Assembly (NCBI RefSeq): GCF_002968285.2
Contig: NZ_CP134400.1
Span: 3,782,001-3,846,000 of the forward strand
DNA: 64,000 nucleotides
Origin: Mycobacterium sp. ITM-2016-00318
GTDB lineage: Bacteria; Actinomycetota; Actinomycetes; Mycobacteriales; Mycobacteriaceae
Direction: 5' to 3'
Shown: positions 1 through 8,797 of the stretch, piece after piece
How the letters are laid out: every line of letters starts with the position of its first letter
Numbering within the stretch: position 1 is the first letter of the stretch
Position numbers and translations under genes: made by a program
The notes under the pieces: model-generated
What the model was told of the DNA's origin: nothing
The model's input: the letters and a program-made list of their open reading frames with translations, nothing else
The model's database searches: none

Positions 1-1
1 C

Positions 2-508
2 TTCTTCGAGCGGATTAAGGGCCGCGAGATCGATGGCCTCGACACGGCTACAGAATGGCTGCGCAGTCACCGGCCGCTCGACTTCGTCCCCGGCCTGATG
101 CACGGTGACTACCAGTTCGCGAACGTGATGTACCGCCACGGCGCACCCGCGCAGCTGGCGGCGATCGTGGACTGGGAGATGGGCACCGTCGGCGACCCGA
201 AGCTGGACCTCGGTTGGATGGTGCAGAGCTGGCCCGAACATACGGACGCGTCCTCAGCGATGAGCTACGTCGATATGCGCGGGATGCCCTCGCGCACAGA
301 AGTGGTCGACCATTACGCCAAGGTGTCGGGCAGGCAGGTCGACGACCTCGACTACTACCTGGTGCTGGCGAAGTGGAAGCTTGCGATCGTGCTCGAACAG
401 GGCTTCCAGCGCGCGGGCGACAACGAGAAGCTGCTGGCTTACGGCCCCGTGATCGTCGACCTGATGCGATCAGCCGCCGACCTCGCCGAATCCAGCGACT
501 ACAGGTGA
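2..508 (+). CDS. APH-family phosphotransferase, 5'-truncated by window edge
   Basis: C-terminal part (about 168 residues visible) of a kinase with the aminoglycoside-phosphotransferase/choline-kinase fold. The frame is open to the window edge, so the start lies outside. The catalytic loop HGDYQFANVM and the metal-binding segment IVDWEMGTVGDPKLDLGW are both intact. In actinobacterial catabolic clusters such kinases sit beside acyl-CoA dehydrogenases; animal ACAD10/ACAD11 carry a related domain that phosphorylates 4-hydroxyacyl-CoA, so a hydroxylated acyl-CoA or alcohol is a plausible substrate here (inference). The stop overlaps the GTG start of the next gene (GTGA), suggesting translational coupling. 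A second complete member of the family lies at 20658-21728. Confidence 0.85.
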   Translation, partial: FFERIKGREIDGLDTATEWLRSHRPLDFVPGLMHGDYQFANVMYRHGAPAQLAAIVDWEMGTVGDPKLDLGWMVQSWPEHTDASSAMSYVDMRGMPSRTEVVDHYAKVSGRQVDDLDYYLVLAKWKLAIVLEQGFQRAGDNEKLLAYGPVIVDLMRSAADLAESSDYR

Positions 509-1482
509 CCCGCGCTGCGGTCTGCCCGGAATACGGGCCACCGGAGGTGGTCCGGATCACCGAACAGAGCTCGCAGGCTCTCGAATCGGGACAGGTGCGG
601 GTGAGGGTCTCCGCGGCGGCGGTGAACTACCCTGATGTTCTTCTCGTGGCCAATCGGTATCAGATCAGCGTGCCGCCACCGTTCGTCGTCGGAAGCGAGT
701 TCGCTGGCGTCGTCATCGAAGTAGCCGATGAGGCAGGCGGTTTCGCCGTCGGCGATCGGGTGACCGGAACGCAGATGTTCGGTGCGTTCGCCGAAGAGGT
801 CGCGGTGGCGACGCACATTCTGGCCCGTGTTTCCGACGCCATCGACGACCGCACTGCGGCGGCGTTCGGAGTGGCCCATCGGACCGCATATCACGCGCTG
901 CGGTCTGTCGCGCGGGTGCGTGCGGGCGACGCCGTCGTCGTGCTCGGCGCAGGCGGTGGCGTCGGTCTCGCTGCCGTACAGCTGGCCGCTGCGCTGGGCG
1001 CCGACGTCACCGCCGTCGCGTCATCGGCCGAAAAGCTCGACGCGGCGGGCTCGTACGGAGCCCGCCACCTGATCGATCACCGAGCTGGTGACTTGCGCGC
1101 CTCGCTCCGGGAGGCGCTGCCCGACGGCGCGGACGCCGTCATCGACCCCGTCGGCGGCGACCTGTCGGAACCGGCGCTGCGGTCACTGCGCCGGGGCGGA
1201 CGGTTCGTCACCGTCGGCTACGCGTCGGGCGTCATCCCCAGCATCGCGCTCAACCTGATCCTGGTGAAGGGCGTGGCCGTGCTCGGCTTCCAGTTCCAGG
1301 ACGTCGCACCCGACGAGTTCGCGCGCAACGAGGAGGAGTTGCGCGATCTGCTCGTCACCGGCACAGTCGCACCGCACATCGGCGCGGTGTACCCGCTCGC
1401 CGAAACCTCACGAGCGCTGAGGCACGTCGCCGACGGGAAGGCCGTAGGCAAGGTTCTGATAAACCTCAGCTCGCGGGGATGA
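505..1482 (+). CDS. Zinc-independent MDR family NADPH:quinone oxidoreductase-like protein
   Basis: 325-residue medium-chain dehydrogenase/reductase of the quinone-oxidoreductase/enoyl-reductase branch. An N-terminal GroES-like domain is followed by a Rossmann domain with the dinucleotide motif VLGAGGGVGLAAVQLAAALG around residues 145-165. The zinc-binding Cys/His set of true alcohol dehydrogenases is not evident. GTG at 505 is chosen because it overlaps the stop of the upstream phosphotransferase and begins exactly at the conserved N-terminal beta strand (TRAAVCPEYGPPEVV). The substrate is unknown; an activated alkene or quinone is usual for this family. The end overlaps the convergent gene at 1466 by 17 bases. 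Confidence 0.85.
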   Translation: MTRAAVCPEYGPPEVVRITEQSSQALESGQVRVRVSAAAVNYPDVLLVANRYQISVPPPFVVGSEFAGVVIEVADEAGGFAVGDRVTGTQMFGAFAEEVAVATHILARVSDAIDDRTAAAFGVAHRTAYHALRSVARVRAGDAVVVLGAGGGVGLAAVQLAAALGADVTAVASSAEKLDAAGSYGARHLIDHRAGDLRASLREALPDGADAVIDPVGGDLSEPALRSLRRGGRFVTVGYASGVIPSIALNLILVKGVAVLGFQFQDVAPDEFARNEEELRDLLVTGTVAPHIGAVYPLAETSRALRHVADGKAVGKVLINLSSRG

Positions 1483-1972
1483 GATCCGCGGCAACCGACG
1501 GCTTCGCCATCACCCCGCAGCGGAATGTCTCGGAACCGGTGACGGCACCGGTGTCGGCGTTGGCGGCGGTCAGGGCCTGCCTCTTGAAGGCCCTGGCCGC
1601 GGCGCTGAGATGATGCGCGACTGGTCCCACGCTGTCGTCGAGTTCGGCGGGCCAATTCTCGCCCCACAGGGTGACCTCGGTCATTCCCTGCTCGAGCGCG
1701 CCGAGCACACCTTGGCGCACCCGATCGTTGCTCGCGAACAGATCGGCGGCGACAGCCACCGTCTGCGGGTGGGGACGCTCGGCCCACAGCGCCAACGCCG
1801 ATTCGAGATCCGATGTTTCGACACCGAGGATGTGCAACGGCCGCACATCCGAGCGATCGGGCAGCAGCACGGTGACATCCCAGCCGGCCATCACGCGGTC
1901 GTACATCCAGCCACCCGCGAACTTGACCGCGTCGGCCGCGTTGGCCGCCACCACGTCGAGTCGGTACCTCAT
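1466..1972 (-). CDS. Hypothetical protein downstream of TetR
   Basis: 168-residue protein that I do not recognise. No signal peptide or membrane span is visible. The sequence looks soluble and mixed alpha/beta, with MRYRLDVVAANAADAVKFAG at the start, a stretch DVTVLLPDRSDVRPLHILG that could be a Rossmann-like strand, and a tryptophan-rich segment TLWGENWPAELDD near residue 110. The ATG at 1972 is preferred over farther upstream codons because it overlaps the TGA of the TetR gene (ATGA), so the two are probably co-translated. Position implies a role linked to that regulator or its target pathway, but nothing in the sequence gives a function. Confidence 0.65.
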   Translation of the reverse strand: MRYRLDVVAANAADAVKFAGGWMYDRVMAGWDVTVLLPDRSDVRPLHILGVETSDLESALALWAERPHPQTVAVAADLFASNDRVRQGVLGALEQGMTEVTLWGENWPAELDDSVGPVAHHLSAAARAFKRQALTAANADTGAVTGSETFRCGVMAKPSVAADLIPAS

Positions 1973-2631
1973 GTCGAGCTCCGCGGCGCCAGAGCGGCTT
2001 GGAGCGACTCCGCGTATCCCGTGAACGCCTCGGTGAGCGGTATCGAGGGGTCGAGTAACCATAGGGTCTCCATTCCGTTGATGAAGGCGAGAATCTCGAC
2101 GGCCTTGGTGGCCGCGTCACAATCGGGGCGGTACTTGCCGAGCCGCTGACCGGTCTCGATGTTTCCGGTCAGGATGTCGATGGCGGCGCGATAGCGCTTG
2201 TGCAGCCGGTCGTGCAGCGGCGCCTCGGGCGCGATGTTCTCGACGAGCAGCACCGTGAACGTGCCGACGAGTTCAGGCGCCCGGTCGAAGCGCTGGGAGA
2301 CCCGCTTGATTTCTGTGATCAGATCGCCCGACTGGTAGTCCGCGTGGATCGCGTCGTCCTCGTCGCGCGCGTCGAGCACGGCGTTGAGCAGTTGCTCCTT
2401 GGACTCGAAGTGGTGCAGCAGTCCGGCGGCGCTGACCCCTGCCTCTTTGGCGATCTGGGCAAGGGAGGTGCCGCGCCAGCCGTTGCGTGCGAGCAACCGC
2501 TCGGCCACGCCGAGGATGCGCTGCCGACGATCCTCACCTTTGGCGAGGAGGGTCTCGTAGGGACGCTGAGCGCTTGCGCGAGGAAGCGATGGCTCCTCAC
2601 GAGCGCTCGCGGACTGGCCGACAGCTGCCAC
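1969..2631 (-). CDS. TetR family transcriptional regulator
   Basis: 220-residue one-component repressor. An N-terminal helix-turn-helix (RILGVAERLLARNGW, then SLAQIAKEAGVSAAGLLHHF) precedes a variable ligand-binding domain. I place the start at the GTG at 2631, which has an AAGGAG ribosome site 4 bases upstream; the frame extends further to a GTG at 2664, but that lies inside a palindrome that looks like the operator. It follows the thiolase gene on the same strand, separated by about 200 bp holding its own palindrome (2652-2673), so it is likely autoregulated. Effector and full target set are unknown; the acyl-CoA genes just upstream are the obvious candidates. Confidence 0.85.
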   Translation of the reverse strand: MAAVGQSASAREEPSLPRASAQRPYETLLAKGEDRRQRILGVAERLLARNGWRGTSLAQIAKEAGVSAAGLLHHFESKEQLLNAVLDARDEDDAIHADYQSGDLITEIKRVSQRFDRAPELVGTFTVLLVENIAPEAPLHDRLHKRYRAAIDILTGNIETGQRLGKYRPDCDAATKAVEILAFINGMETLWLLDPSIPLTEAFTGYAESLQAALAPRSST

Positions 2632-2651
2632 GGATCTCCTTCGATCAACCA

Positions 2652-2673
2652 ACCTAGTGAACACACACTAGGT
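2652..2673. promoter_or_regulatory. Probable TetR autoregulatory operator
   Basis: Perfect inverted repeat ACCTAGTG-N6-CACTAGGT, 21 bp upstream of the chosen TetR start. Size and symmetry fit a TetR dimer site. It differs from the GAGAA-N5-TTCTC element found elsewhere in the window and from the KstR consensus TnnAACnnGTTnnA as I know it. It occurs once in the window as far as I can see by eye. Confidence 0.6.
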
Positions 2674-2831
2674 AGGTTTGGCCGCTGTGACAAGGGTCTC
2701 AGCGCAAAAAGGTTTCGGCCGGGCTCACACCGCAGGTCATCGCGTTTGCCGGCCCACGGCACCTACACGCTCAGCCACATGGCGGTGATCACTTCATCAC
2801 CTCGCCGGTATGTAGCGGTAGCCGCCGCGAT

Positions 2832-3977
2832 TCAGGCCATCAGCTCGACGAGCGTCGCGTTGGCCGTACCGCCACCTTCACACATCGTCTGCAACCCGTA
2901 GCGAATCCCGTTGTCGCGCATGTGGTTGAGCATTCGGGTCATCAGCACCGCACCCGAGGCGCCAAGCGGATGTCCGAGCGCGATCGCGCCACCGAGCGGG
3001 TTGAGGCGCTCCTCGTCCGCGCCCGTCTCCTCGAGCCATGCCAGCGGCACGGGCGCGAACGCCTCGTTCACCTCGAAGACGCCGATCTCGTCGATGCCGA
3101 CGCCTGCCTTGTGGAGCACCTTCTCGGTGGCCGGAATCGGTCCGGTCAACATCAGGATCGGATCTGCTCCGGTGACCGCGCCCGCCCGGTACCGGGCGAT
3201 CGGGGTGAGCCCCAACGCGAGCGCATTGTCTTCGGCCATCACCAGCACCGCCGCGGCGCCGTCGGAGATCTGTGACGAGTTGCCCGCGTGGATGACGCCG
3301 TCCTCCTTGAACGCCGGCTTGAGCCCGGCGAGCTTCTCGACGCTGGTGCCGCGCCGCACCCCTTCGTCGGCGACGACGGGCTCGCCACCGGTGAAGACGG
3401 AGATCATCTGGGTCTCGAAGGCGCCGCCATCCTGTGCGGCGGCCGCGCGTTCGTGCGACTGCGCGGAGTACTCGTCGAGCCTGGTGCGGGAGAACCCCCA
3501 CTTCTGCGCGATCATCTCGGCCGAGATGCCCTGATTGAACGAGAAGTCGGAGTAACGCTCGATTACTTTGGGCCCGTAGGGCATGCCGGTGGCGCGGGCG
3601 GCGCCGAGCGGAACCCGGCTCATCACCTCGACACCGCCTGCCACGACGACGTCCTGCTGCCCCGACATCACCGCCTGCACGGCGAAATCCAGCGCCTGCT
3701 GGCTCGAGCCGCAGGCGCGGTTGACGGTGGTGCCCGGGATGTGTTCGGGCCATCCCGCGGCGAGCACCGAGTACCGGCCGATGTTGCTGGACTGGTCGCC
3801 GACCTGCGATACGCAGCCCCAGACGACGTCGTCGACGATTCCCGGGTCGATGCCCGCCCGCTCCACCAGCGCGGTGAGCACGAGCGCGGACAAGTCGGCG
3901 GCGTGCATCTCGGACAGTCCGCCGTTGCGCTTGCCAACCGGCGTCCGGACCGCTTCGACAATTACCGCTTTACGCAT
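2832..3977 (-). CDS. Thiolase (acetyl-CoA acyltransferase)
   Basis: 381-residue thiolase, the normal family length, that cleaves a 3-ketoacyl-CoA with CoA. The nucleophilic Cys is C89 in NRACGSSQQA; the catalytic His is in GHPLGASGA and the second Cys in CEGGGTANA near the C-terminus. The NEAFAPVP motif is also present. ATG at 3977 has GGAG upstream. It is the last acyl-CoA enzyme of a minus-strand operon (amidohydrolase, acyl-CoA dehydrogenase, SDR, CoA-transferase, thiolase), 15 bases after the CoA-transferase gene, so it probably performs the terminal cleavage of that pathway. Its natural acyl chain cannot be read from sequence. Confidence 0.92.
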   Translation of the reverse strand: MRKAVIVEAVRTPVGKRNGGLSEMHAADLSALVLTALVERAGIDPGIVDDVVWGCVSQVGDQSSNIGRYSVLAAGWPEHIPGTTVNRACGSSQQALDFAVQAVMSGQQDVVVAGGVEVMSRVPLGAARATGMPYGPKVIERYSDFSFNQGISAEMIAQKWGFSRTRLDEYSAQSHERAAAAQDGGAFETQMISVFTGGEPVVADEGVRRGTSVEKLAGLKPAFKEDGVIHAGNSSQISDGAAAVLVMAEDNALALGLTPIARYRAGAVTGADPILMLTGPIPATEKVLHKAGVGIDEIGVFEVNEAFAPVPLAWLEETGADEERLNPLGGAIALGHPLGASGAVLMTRMLNHMRDNGIRYGLQTMCEGGGTANATLVELMA

Positions 3978-3992
3978 GGGTCTTCTCCGTTT

Positions 3993-5210
3993 CTACGAGC
4001 GATAGGCCGGGCCGATGGCGCCCTGCTCGCGCAGCCCGGCGATGTCGTCGCGGTCGTATCCGAGTTCGGCCAGCACCGCATCGGTGTGCTGGCCGAGCCC
4101 GGGCACGGCCCCCATCGGCGGATCGTATCCGTCGATGACGGGCGGCGGCAGCAGCGCCTGGATGGGCCCCTTGGCGGTGTCCACCTCACGCCAGCGGTTG
4201 CGGGCGCTCAGTTGCGGGTGGGCGACCACCTCGCTGGGCAGGTTGTAACGCGAGTTGCCGATGCCCGCCTGGTCGGCGACCTTCTGGATGTGTGCGAGAT
4301 CGTGCTCGGCGCACCACGCGCCGATCGCCTCCTCGAGGATCTCGCGGTGGGCACAGCGGCCTGGGTTGGTGGCGAAGCGCGGGTCCTCGGCGAGGTCGGC
4401 CCGGTCGATGATCTCCCTGGCGACGCGCTGCCATTCCCGGTCGTTCGTGGTGCCGAGCACCACGGTCTGCCCGTCACGGGTAGGGAAGGCGCCGTACGGC
4501 GCCACGGCGGGTGAGCCGACGCCAAGGGGCTGCTGGTCGATCCCCGAGTGCTGGGTGTAGGTCAGCTGGTAACCCATCACATCGGTCAACACGTCGAAAA
4601 GGCTCAACCCGACGGCGGGAGCAGACCCAGCCCTGCGGTCGCGCGAATACAGCAGCGCGAGAATCGACAGCGCCGCGTAGAGGCCGGTGGTGAAGTCGGC
4701 CATCGCAGGTCCCGGCTTGGCGGGCATGCCGGGGTGTCCGGTGACGGCACACGATCCGCCCTCGGCCTGGATCAGCAGGTCATAGGCGCGCTTGTGCGAG
4801 ATCGGCCCGCCGGGGCCGTAGCCGTCGATCTCGACAGGAATCACGTTCGGGTGCCGCTCGGCGAGGTCTGCAGCCGAAACGCCAAGTCGCGCCGGCGATC
4901 CCGGCGCCAGATTCGACACCAACGCATCCGCGCCGGCGAGCAGGCGGTGCAGCACCTCCATACCGGCGGGCGATTTGAGGTTCAGGGTGACCGATTCCTT
5001 GCCGCGGTTGCACCAGACGAAGTGGGCGGCAAGTCCGCCGGGGCCGTTGACGACGTCGTCGTAGTCGCGGGCGAAGTCGCCCCCGGCGGGGTTCTCCACC
5101 TTGATCACCCTGGCGCCGAAGTCGGCGAGCACCCGGGTGCACATCGGTGCGGCGACAGCCTGTTCCATGGCGACGACGGTGACGCCGGCCAAAGGTGGTG
5201 CCGTCTTCAC
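3993..5210 (-). CDS. CaiB/BaiF (class III) CoA-transferase
   Basis: 405-residue family III CoA-transferase that moves CoA between an acyl-CoA donor and a free carboxylic acid. The N-terminal half contains ADFGARVIKVENPAGGDFAR, typical of the family; the catalytic Asp is in PAMADFTTGLYAALSILAL. GTG at 5210 is chosen because GAGGAG stands 4 bases upstream and homology starts at LAGVTVVAMEQ; the frame is open further upstream but reads through the preceding intergenic linker. It probably activates the carboxylate intermediate of this operon. It starts 22 bases after the SDR stop. An 18-bp linker repeat (5212-5229) provides its ribosome site. Confidence 0.9.
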   Translation of the reverse strand: MKTAPPLAGVTVVAMEQAVAAPMCTRVLADFGARVIKVENPAGGDFARDYDDVVNGPGGLAAHFVWCNRGKESVTLNLKSPAGMEVLHRLLAGADALVSNLAPGSPARLGVSAADLAERHPNVIPVEIDGYGPGGPISHKRAYDLLIQAEGGSCAVTGHPGMPAKPGPAMADFTTGLYAALSILALLYSRDRRAGSAPAVGLSLFDVLTDVMGYQLTYTQHSGIDQQPLGVGSPAVAPYGAFPTRDGQTVVLGTTNDREWQRVAREIIDRADLAEDPRFATNPGRCAHREILEEAIGAWCAEHDLAHIQKVADQAGIGNSRYNLPSEVVAHPQLSARNRWREVDTAKGPIQALLPPPVIDGYDPPMGAVPGLGQHTDAVLAELGYDRDDIAGLREQGAIGPAYRS

Positions 5211-5211
5211 A

Positions 5212-5229
5212 TCGCTCCTCGCGTGCGCG
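5212..5229 (-). repeat. RBS-bearing linker repeat, copy 1
   Basis: On the minus strand this reads CGCGCACGCGAGGAGCGA and supplies the GAGGAG ribosome site of the CoA-transferase gene. The same 18-mer recurs exactly at 30336-30353 and 35228-35245, and with changes at 29365-29382 and 36183-36200. Confidence 0.6.
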
Positions 5230-5232
5230 GCG

Positions 5233-5994
5233 TCACATGACCATGCCGCCGTCGACCGGCAGCACCTGTCCGGTGATGTAGGACGCGGCATCCGACGCCA
5301 TGAACACGAACGCGCCCGCCACCTCATCGGGCCCCGCCCAGCGCTTCAACGGGATGCGGTTCATCATGTTGGCCGCGAACTTCTCGTTGGTGCGAATGGT
5401 CTCGGTCATGGGCGTGGCGGCAAGGGGCGCAAGGGCATTCACCATGATGTTCTTCGTGGCGAGTTCGCGCGCCAGCGACTTGGTGAAGCCGATCAACCCC
5501 GCCTTGGCCGCGGAGTAGTTGACCTGGCCGAGCGTGCCGGTGAGCCCGGCCGCCGATGTCACGTTGATGATGCGGCCCGTGCCGTCGGTCGGGATGAACG
5601 GAAGCGCGGCCTGCGTGCAGTGAAACGTGCCCATGACGTGCACGTCGAACGTCAGCCGGAACGTTTCGTCCGTCAGCTTCGGAAACATGGCGGGCGACGT
5701 GACGCCCGCGTTGTTGACGAGTATGTGCAGCGCTCCCCCGCCCAACCCGGCGGCCTGCTGCGCCGCGGCGTCTGCGGCGGCGCGGTCACCGACGTCGAGC
5801 GCACACGAATCGGCCTTGCCGCCCGCGATACGGATACGCTGCGCCACAGCGGAAGCCGCGTCGGGGTCGATATCGGTCACCAGTACCGCCGCGCCCGCTT
5901 CGGCCAGAGCAGCCGCGACGGCCGCCCCGATACCTCCACCGGCACCCGCACCGGTGACCAGCGCGGCGCGGCCGGTCAGATCGAAGTAGCCCAT
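5233..5994 (-). CDS. Short-chain dehydrogenase/reductase
   Basis: 253-residue classical SDR. The cofactor motif TGAGAGGGIGAAV, the structural NNAG (HILVNNAGVTSP), catalytic Ser (NVTSAAG) and YSAAK are all present, as is the terminal DGG. It is likely to oxidise a 3-hydroxyacyl-CoA or alicyclic alcohol with NAD(P)+. The ATG at 5994 shares one base with the TGA of the upstream acyl-CoA dehydrogenase (TGATG), and the next gene down is a CoA-transferase, so it belongs to a beta-oxidation-type operon. Cofactor preference is not clear from sequence. Confidence 0.9.
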   Translation of the reverse strand: MGYFDLTGRAALVTGAGAGGGIGAAVAAALAEAGAAVLVTDIDPDAASAVAQRIRIAGGKADSCALDVGDRAAADAAAQQAAGLGGGALHILVNNAGVTSPAMFPKLTDETFRLTFDVHVMGTFHCTQAALPFIPTDGTGRIINVTSAAGLTGTLGQVNYSAAKAGLIGFTKSLARELATKNIMVNALAPLAATPMTETIRTNEKFAANMMNRIPLKRWAGPDEVAGAFVFMASDAASYITGQVLPVDGGMVM

Positions 5995-7172
5995 CAGTAG
6001 CTCCTCGGCATTCCCAGTACGTGTTCGCCGAGGAAGTTGAGGATCATCTCCTGGCTGACCGGTGCGATCTTCATCAGGCGCGACTCGCGGAAATAGCGCG
6101 ACACGTGATACTCCTCGGAGTAACCCATGCCTCCGTGCAGCTGCAGCGCGCGGTCGGCGGCAGCGAATCCGGCGTCGGCGCAAAGGTATTTGGCGGTGTT
6201 CGCCTCGCGGCCGCACGGCTTGCCGTTGTCGTAGAGCCACGTCGCCTTGCGCAGCACGAGCTCGGCGGCGTCGAGTCGAGCCAGTGAATCGGCGAGCGGG
6301 AACTGCAGGCCCTGGTTCATGCCGATCGGCCGGTTGAACACCACGCGCTCATTGCCGTACTTGACGGCCTTTTCCAGCGCCACCCTGCCGATTCCGAGCG
6401 CTTCGGCAGCGATCAGCATCCGCTCGGGGTTCAGTCCATCGAGGATGTATTTGAAGCCCTCGCCCTCTTCCCCGACCCGGTCGCCGACCGGCACCATCAG
6501 ATCGTCGATGAACACCTCGTTGGAGCTCACTGCGTTTCGGCCCATTTTGTTGATCGGCCGGACGTCGACGTGATCGCGGTCGAGATCGGTGAGAAACAGG
6601 GTCATGCCGTCGGTCTTCTTCTTGACGTCGTCGTAGGGCGTGGTTCGGGTCAGTAGGAGGATCTTCTCTGACTCCAGCGCCTTGGAGATCCAGACCTTTC
6701 TGCCGTTGACGCGGTAGTGGTCTCCTTCGCGCTTGGCGAAGGTGGTGATGCGCGACGTGTCAAGGCCCGCACCGGGTTCGGTGACGCCGAAGCAGACATG
6801 CAGGTCGCCGTTCACGACCCGCGGCAGCGTCGCCTTCTTGAGCTCCTCGGATCCGTGTTTGACGACCGGCTGCATACCGAAGATGGTCAGGTGGATGGCG
6901 CTTGCGCCGTTCATCGCCGCGCCGGAGCGTGCGACCTCCTCGAGGAGCAGAGTCGCCTCTGTGATGCCAAGCCCGTGGCCGCCGTATTCCTCGGGGATCG
7001 TCATGCCCAGCCAGCCGCCCTTGGCGATGGCGTCATAGAACTCCTGCGGGAATTCGTGCGCCTGGTCCTTCTCCATCCAGTAGTGGTCGTCGAACTTGCC
7101 CGCCAACTCGGCAACCGACTTCCGGATCAGTTCCTGATCCTCGCTGAGCTGGAAACTCATTCCGTCCGACAT
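5994..7172 (-). CDS. Acyl-CoA dehydrogenase (FadE type)
   Basis: 392-residue flavoprotein with N-terminal, middle and C-terminal ACAD domains in the usual order. The FAD/substrate segments VCFGVTEPGAGLDTSRITTF and RKVWISKALES lie in the middle domain and LQLHGGMGYSEEYHVSRYFR in the last. The C-terminus (APVSQEMILNFLGE) lacks the Y-E-G-T glutamate motif of MCAD, so the catalytic base may be elsewhere, as in IVD-like enzymes. Start ATG at 7172 is selected because AAGGAG precedes it by 7 bases; an ATG 15 bases upstream would overlap that site. Single-gene (homotetramer) type, unlike the split pairs at 12673 and 56150. Confidence 0.92.
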   Translation of the reverse strand: MSDGMSFQLSEDQELIRKSVAELAGKFDDHYWMEKDQAHEFPQEFYDAIAKGGWLGMTIPEEYGGHGLGITEATLLLEEVARSGAAMNGASAIHLTIFGMQPVVKHGSEELKKATLPRVVNGDLHVCFGVTEPGAGLDTSRITTFAKREGDHYRVNGRKVWISKALESEKILLLTRTTPYDDVKKKTDGMTLFLTDLDRDHVDVRPINKMGRNAVSSNEVFIDDLMVPVGDRVGEEGEGFKYILDGLNPERMLIAAEALGIGRVALEKAVKYGNERVVFNRPIGMNQGLQFPLADSLARLDAAELVLRKATWLYDNGKPCGREANTAKYLCADAGFAAADRALQLHGGMGYSEEYHVSRYFRESRLMKIAPVSQEMILNFLGEHVLGMPRSY

Positions 7173-7266
7173 AACCCACTCCTTCACTACATCGTCGGCA
7201 CACAGCCGAATGCGCCGGTGCGATCAGGCATTCTGCGCACCGGCGCACTGTCGCCCAGCGAACCTT

Positions 7267-8562
7267 TCAGTCCTTGTTACCGGTCAACTCCTTGGCACTC
7301 GCCGCGAAGTCGGCGAAGTTCGCGCCGGTCTTCTCCTTCTTGCTGAGCGCTTGGATGGAGACGTCGTGATCGCCTGCCGCCTTACGCAGTGCGCCGACGG
7401 TCGCCTGGTCCCTCGAGATGTGGGTGAACGGGTCCCAGTGATACCAGCGGCAGGCGTTCTCATAGGTCATCTTGTTGATCTCGGCGTCGGTCACGTTGTG
7501 CTCTTTGAGCACCTCGTCGAGTTGTTCGGGCGCACCGGGCCACATCGAGTCGCTGTGCGGGTAGTCGGCCTCCCAGCAGATGTTGTCGATGCCGACGGCA
7601 TTGCGCAGTTGCACCCCGACATGATCGGAGATGAAACAGGTCAGGAAGTGCTCCCGGAACACCTCGCTGGGCGTTTTGCCCTTGAAGTCCTGGCCCGTCC
7701 ACGTCGAGTGCATCTCGTAGGTGCGGTCGGCGCGCTCGAGGAAGTAGGGAATCCAGCCGGTGCCGCCTTCGGACAGCGCGACCTTCAGATCGGGATACTC
7801 CTTGATCGGCTTGGACCACAGCAGGTCGGCGGCGGCCTGCACGATGTTCATCGGCTGCAGGGTGATCATCACGTCCATCGGCGCATCCGGCGCGGTGATG
7901 GCCAGCCGGCCCGAGGACCCGATGTGCACGTTGAGCACCGTGTCGGTATCGACCAGCGCGTCCCACATCGGCTTCCAGTAGTCGAAGTCGTGAAAGCTCG
8001 GGTAACCCATTGCGGCGGGGTTCTCGGTGAACGTCAGCGAGTGCACGCCGCGCTTGGCGTTGCGCCGGATCTCGCCCGCACACGCCTCGGCGTCCCAGAT
8101 CACCGGAAGCGTCATCGGAATGAAGCGCGCCGGGTACTCCCCGCACCACTCCTCGACGTGCCAGTCGTTGTAGGCCTGCACCAGCGCCAGGCTGAACTCC
8201 GGGTCCTCGGTGGCGAACAGTCGGCCCGCGAAGCCGGGGAACGACGGAAAGCACATCGAGCCGAGGATGCCCCCTGCGTTCATGTCCTTGACGCGCTCGT
8301 CGACGTTGTAGCAGCCCTTGCGGATCTCATCGAGGCCCTGAGGTTCGAGCCCGTACTCCTCCTTTGGGCGCCCGGCGACGGCATTCAGCGCGACGTTGGG
8401 GATCACCACGTCACGGAACTGCCAGGTGTCGCTGCCGTCGGGGTTGTGCACCAGCCGCGGGGCGTCGTCGATGTACTTCTTGGCCAGGTGATTCTTGAAC
8501 ATGTCAGGCGGCTCGACGATGTGGTCGTCGACGCTGATCAGGATCATGTCGTCCTTGTTCAT
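7267..8562 (-). CDS. Amidohydrolase_2 family metal-dependent hydrolase
   Basis: 431-residue TIM-barrel protein of the ACMSD/gamma-resorcylate decarboxylase branch. The first metal motif reads ISVDDHIVEPPDMF, the usual form in this actinobacterial subfamily; a His is in LNVHIGSSG, another in CFISDHVG, and the final Asp in WEADYPHSDS. Such proteins decarboxylate or hydrolyse ring carboxylates, or open rings by C-C hydrolysis. It heads the minus-strand operon running to TetR, and its promoter faces the CMD/Rieske operon across 235 bp that contain a palindromic operator. A paralogue is at 32734-33930. Confidence 0.88.
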   Translation of the reverse strand: MNKDDMILISVDDHIVEPPDMFKNHLAKKYIDDAPRLVHNPDGSDTWQFRDVVIPNVALNAVAGRPKEEYGLEPQGLDEIRKGCYNVDERVKDMNAGGILGSMCFPSFPGFAGRLFATEDPEFSLALVQAYNDWHVEEWCGEYPARFIPMTLPVIWDAEACAGEIRRNAKRGVHSLTFTENPAAMGYPSFHDFDYWKPMWDALVDTDTVLNVHIGSSGRLAITAPDAPMDVMITLQPMNIVQAAADLLWSKPIKEYPDLKVALSEGGTGWIPYFLERADRTYEMHSTWTGQDFKGKTPSEVFREHFLTCFISDHVGVQLRNAVGIDNICWEADYPHSDSMWPGAPEQLDEVLKEHNVTDAEINKMTYENACRWYHWDPFTHISRDQATVGALRKAAGDHDVSIQALSKKEKTGANFADFAASAKELTGNKD

Positions 8563-8617
8563 GGGGCTCCCTTCCCTCTCAGGGTCAACCGTAGTCGCCG
8601 CATTGTTCTCTATCCAG

Positions 8618-8652
8618 GGAAACTATCTTCTCGTCGTGAGAGAATCAATCTC
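8618..8652. promoter_or_regulatory. Degenerate operator-like half-sites upstream of amidohydrolase
   Basis: The stretch GGAAA-CTATC-TTCTC (8618-8632) keeps the right arm of the GAGAA-N5-TTCTC element, and GAGAATCAATCTC (8640-8652) is a 13-bp shortened version. Both sit 56-90 bp upstream of the amidohydrolase start. They are weak matches. Confidence 0.3.
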
Positions 8653-8760
8653 CGTCGGCCGTAGTCCCACCATATCGCGGGACAAATGTTTGGTGCGGTG
8701 CCTGCGCCGACCGCAGGGGATTGACCGTTGGGACAAAAGATGGAAATGTATTAGTCGGAA

Positions 8761-8779
8761 ATGAGAACATCATTCTCAT
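8761..8779. promoter_or_regulatory. GAGAA-N5-TTCTC operator, site 1
   Basis: Perfect 7-bp inverted repeat ATGAGAA-CATCA-TTCTCAT, ending 18 bp before the GTG of the CMD-family gene and just upstream of its GAGGAG ribosome site. It shares arms and spacing with five other perfect sites in the window. Placement over the likely transcription start suggests repression. Confidence 0.7.
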
Positions 8780-8797
8780 ACCCGAGAGGAGACGGCT

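Noticed and set aside
2652..2673. Considered as a KstR or KstR2 operator
   Set aside because: It lacks the AAC/GTT core spacing of the KstR consensus I know; only a generic TetR site can be claimed.
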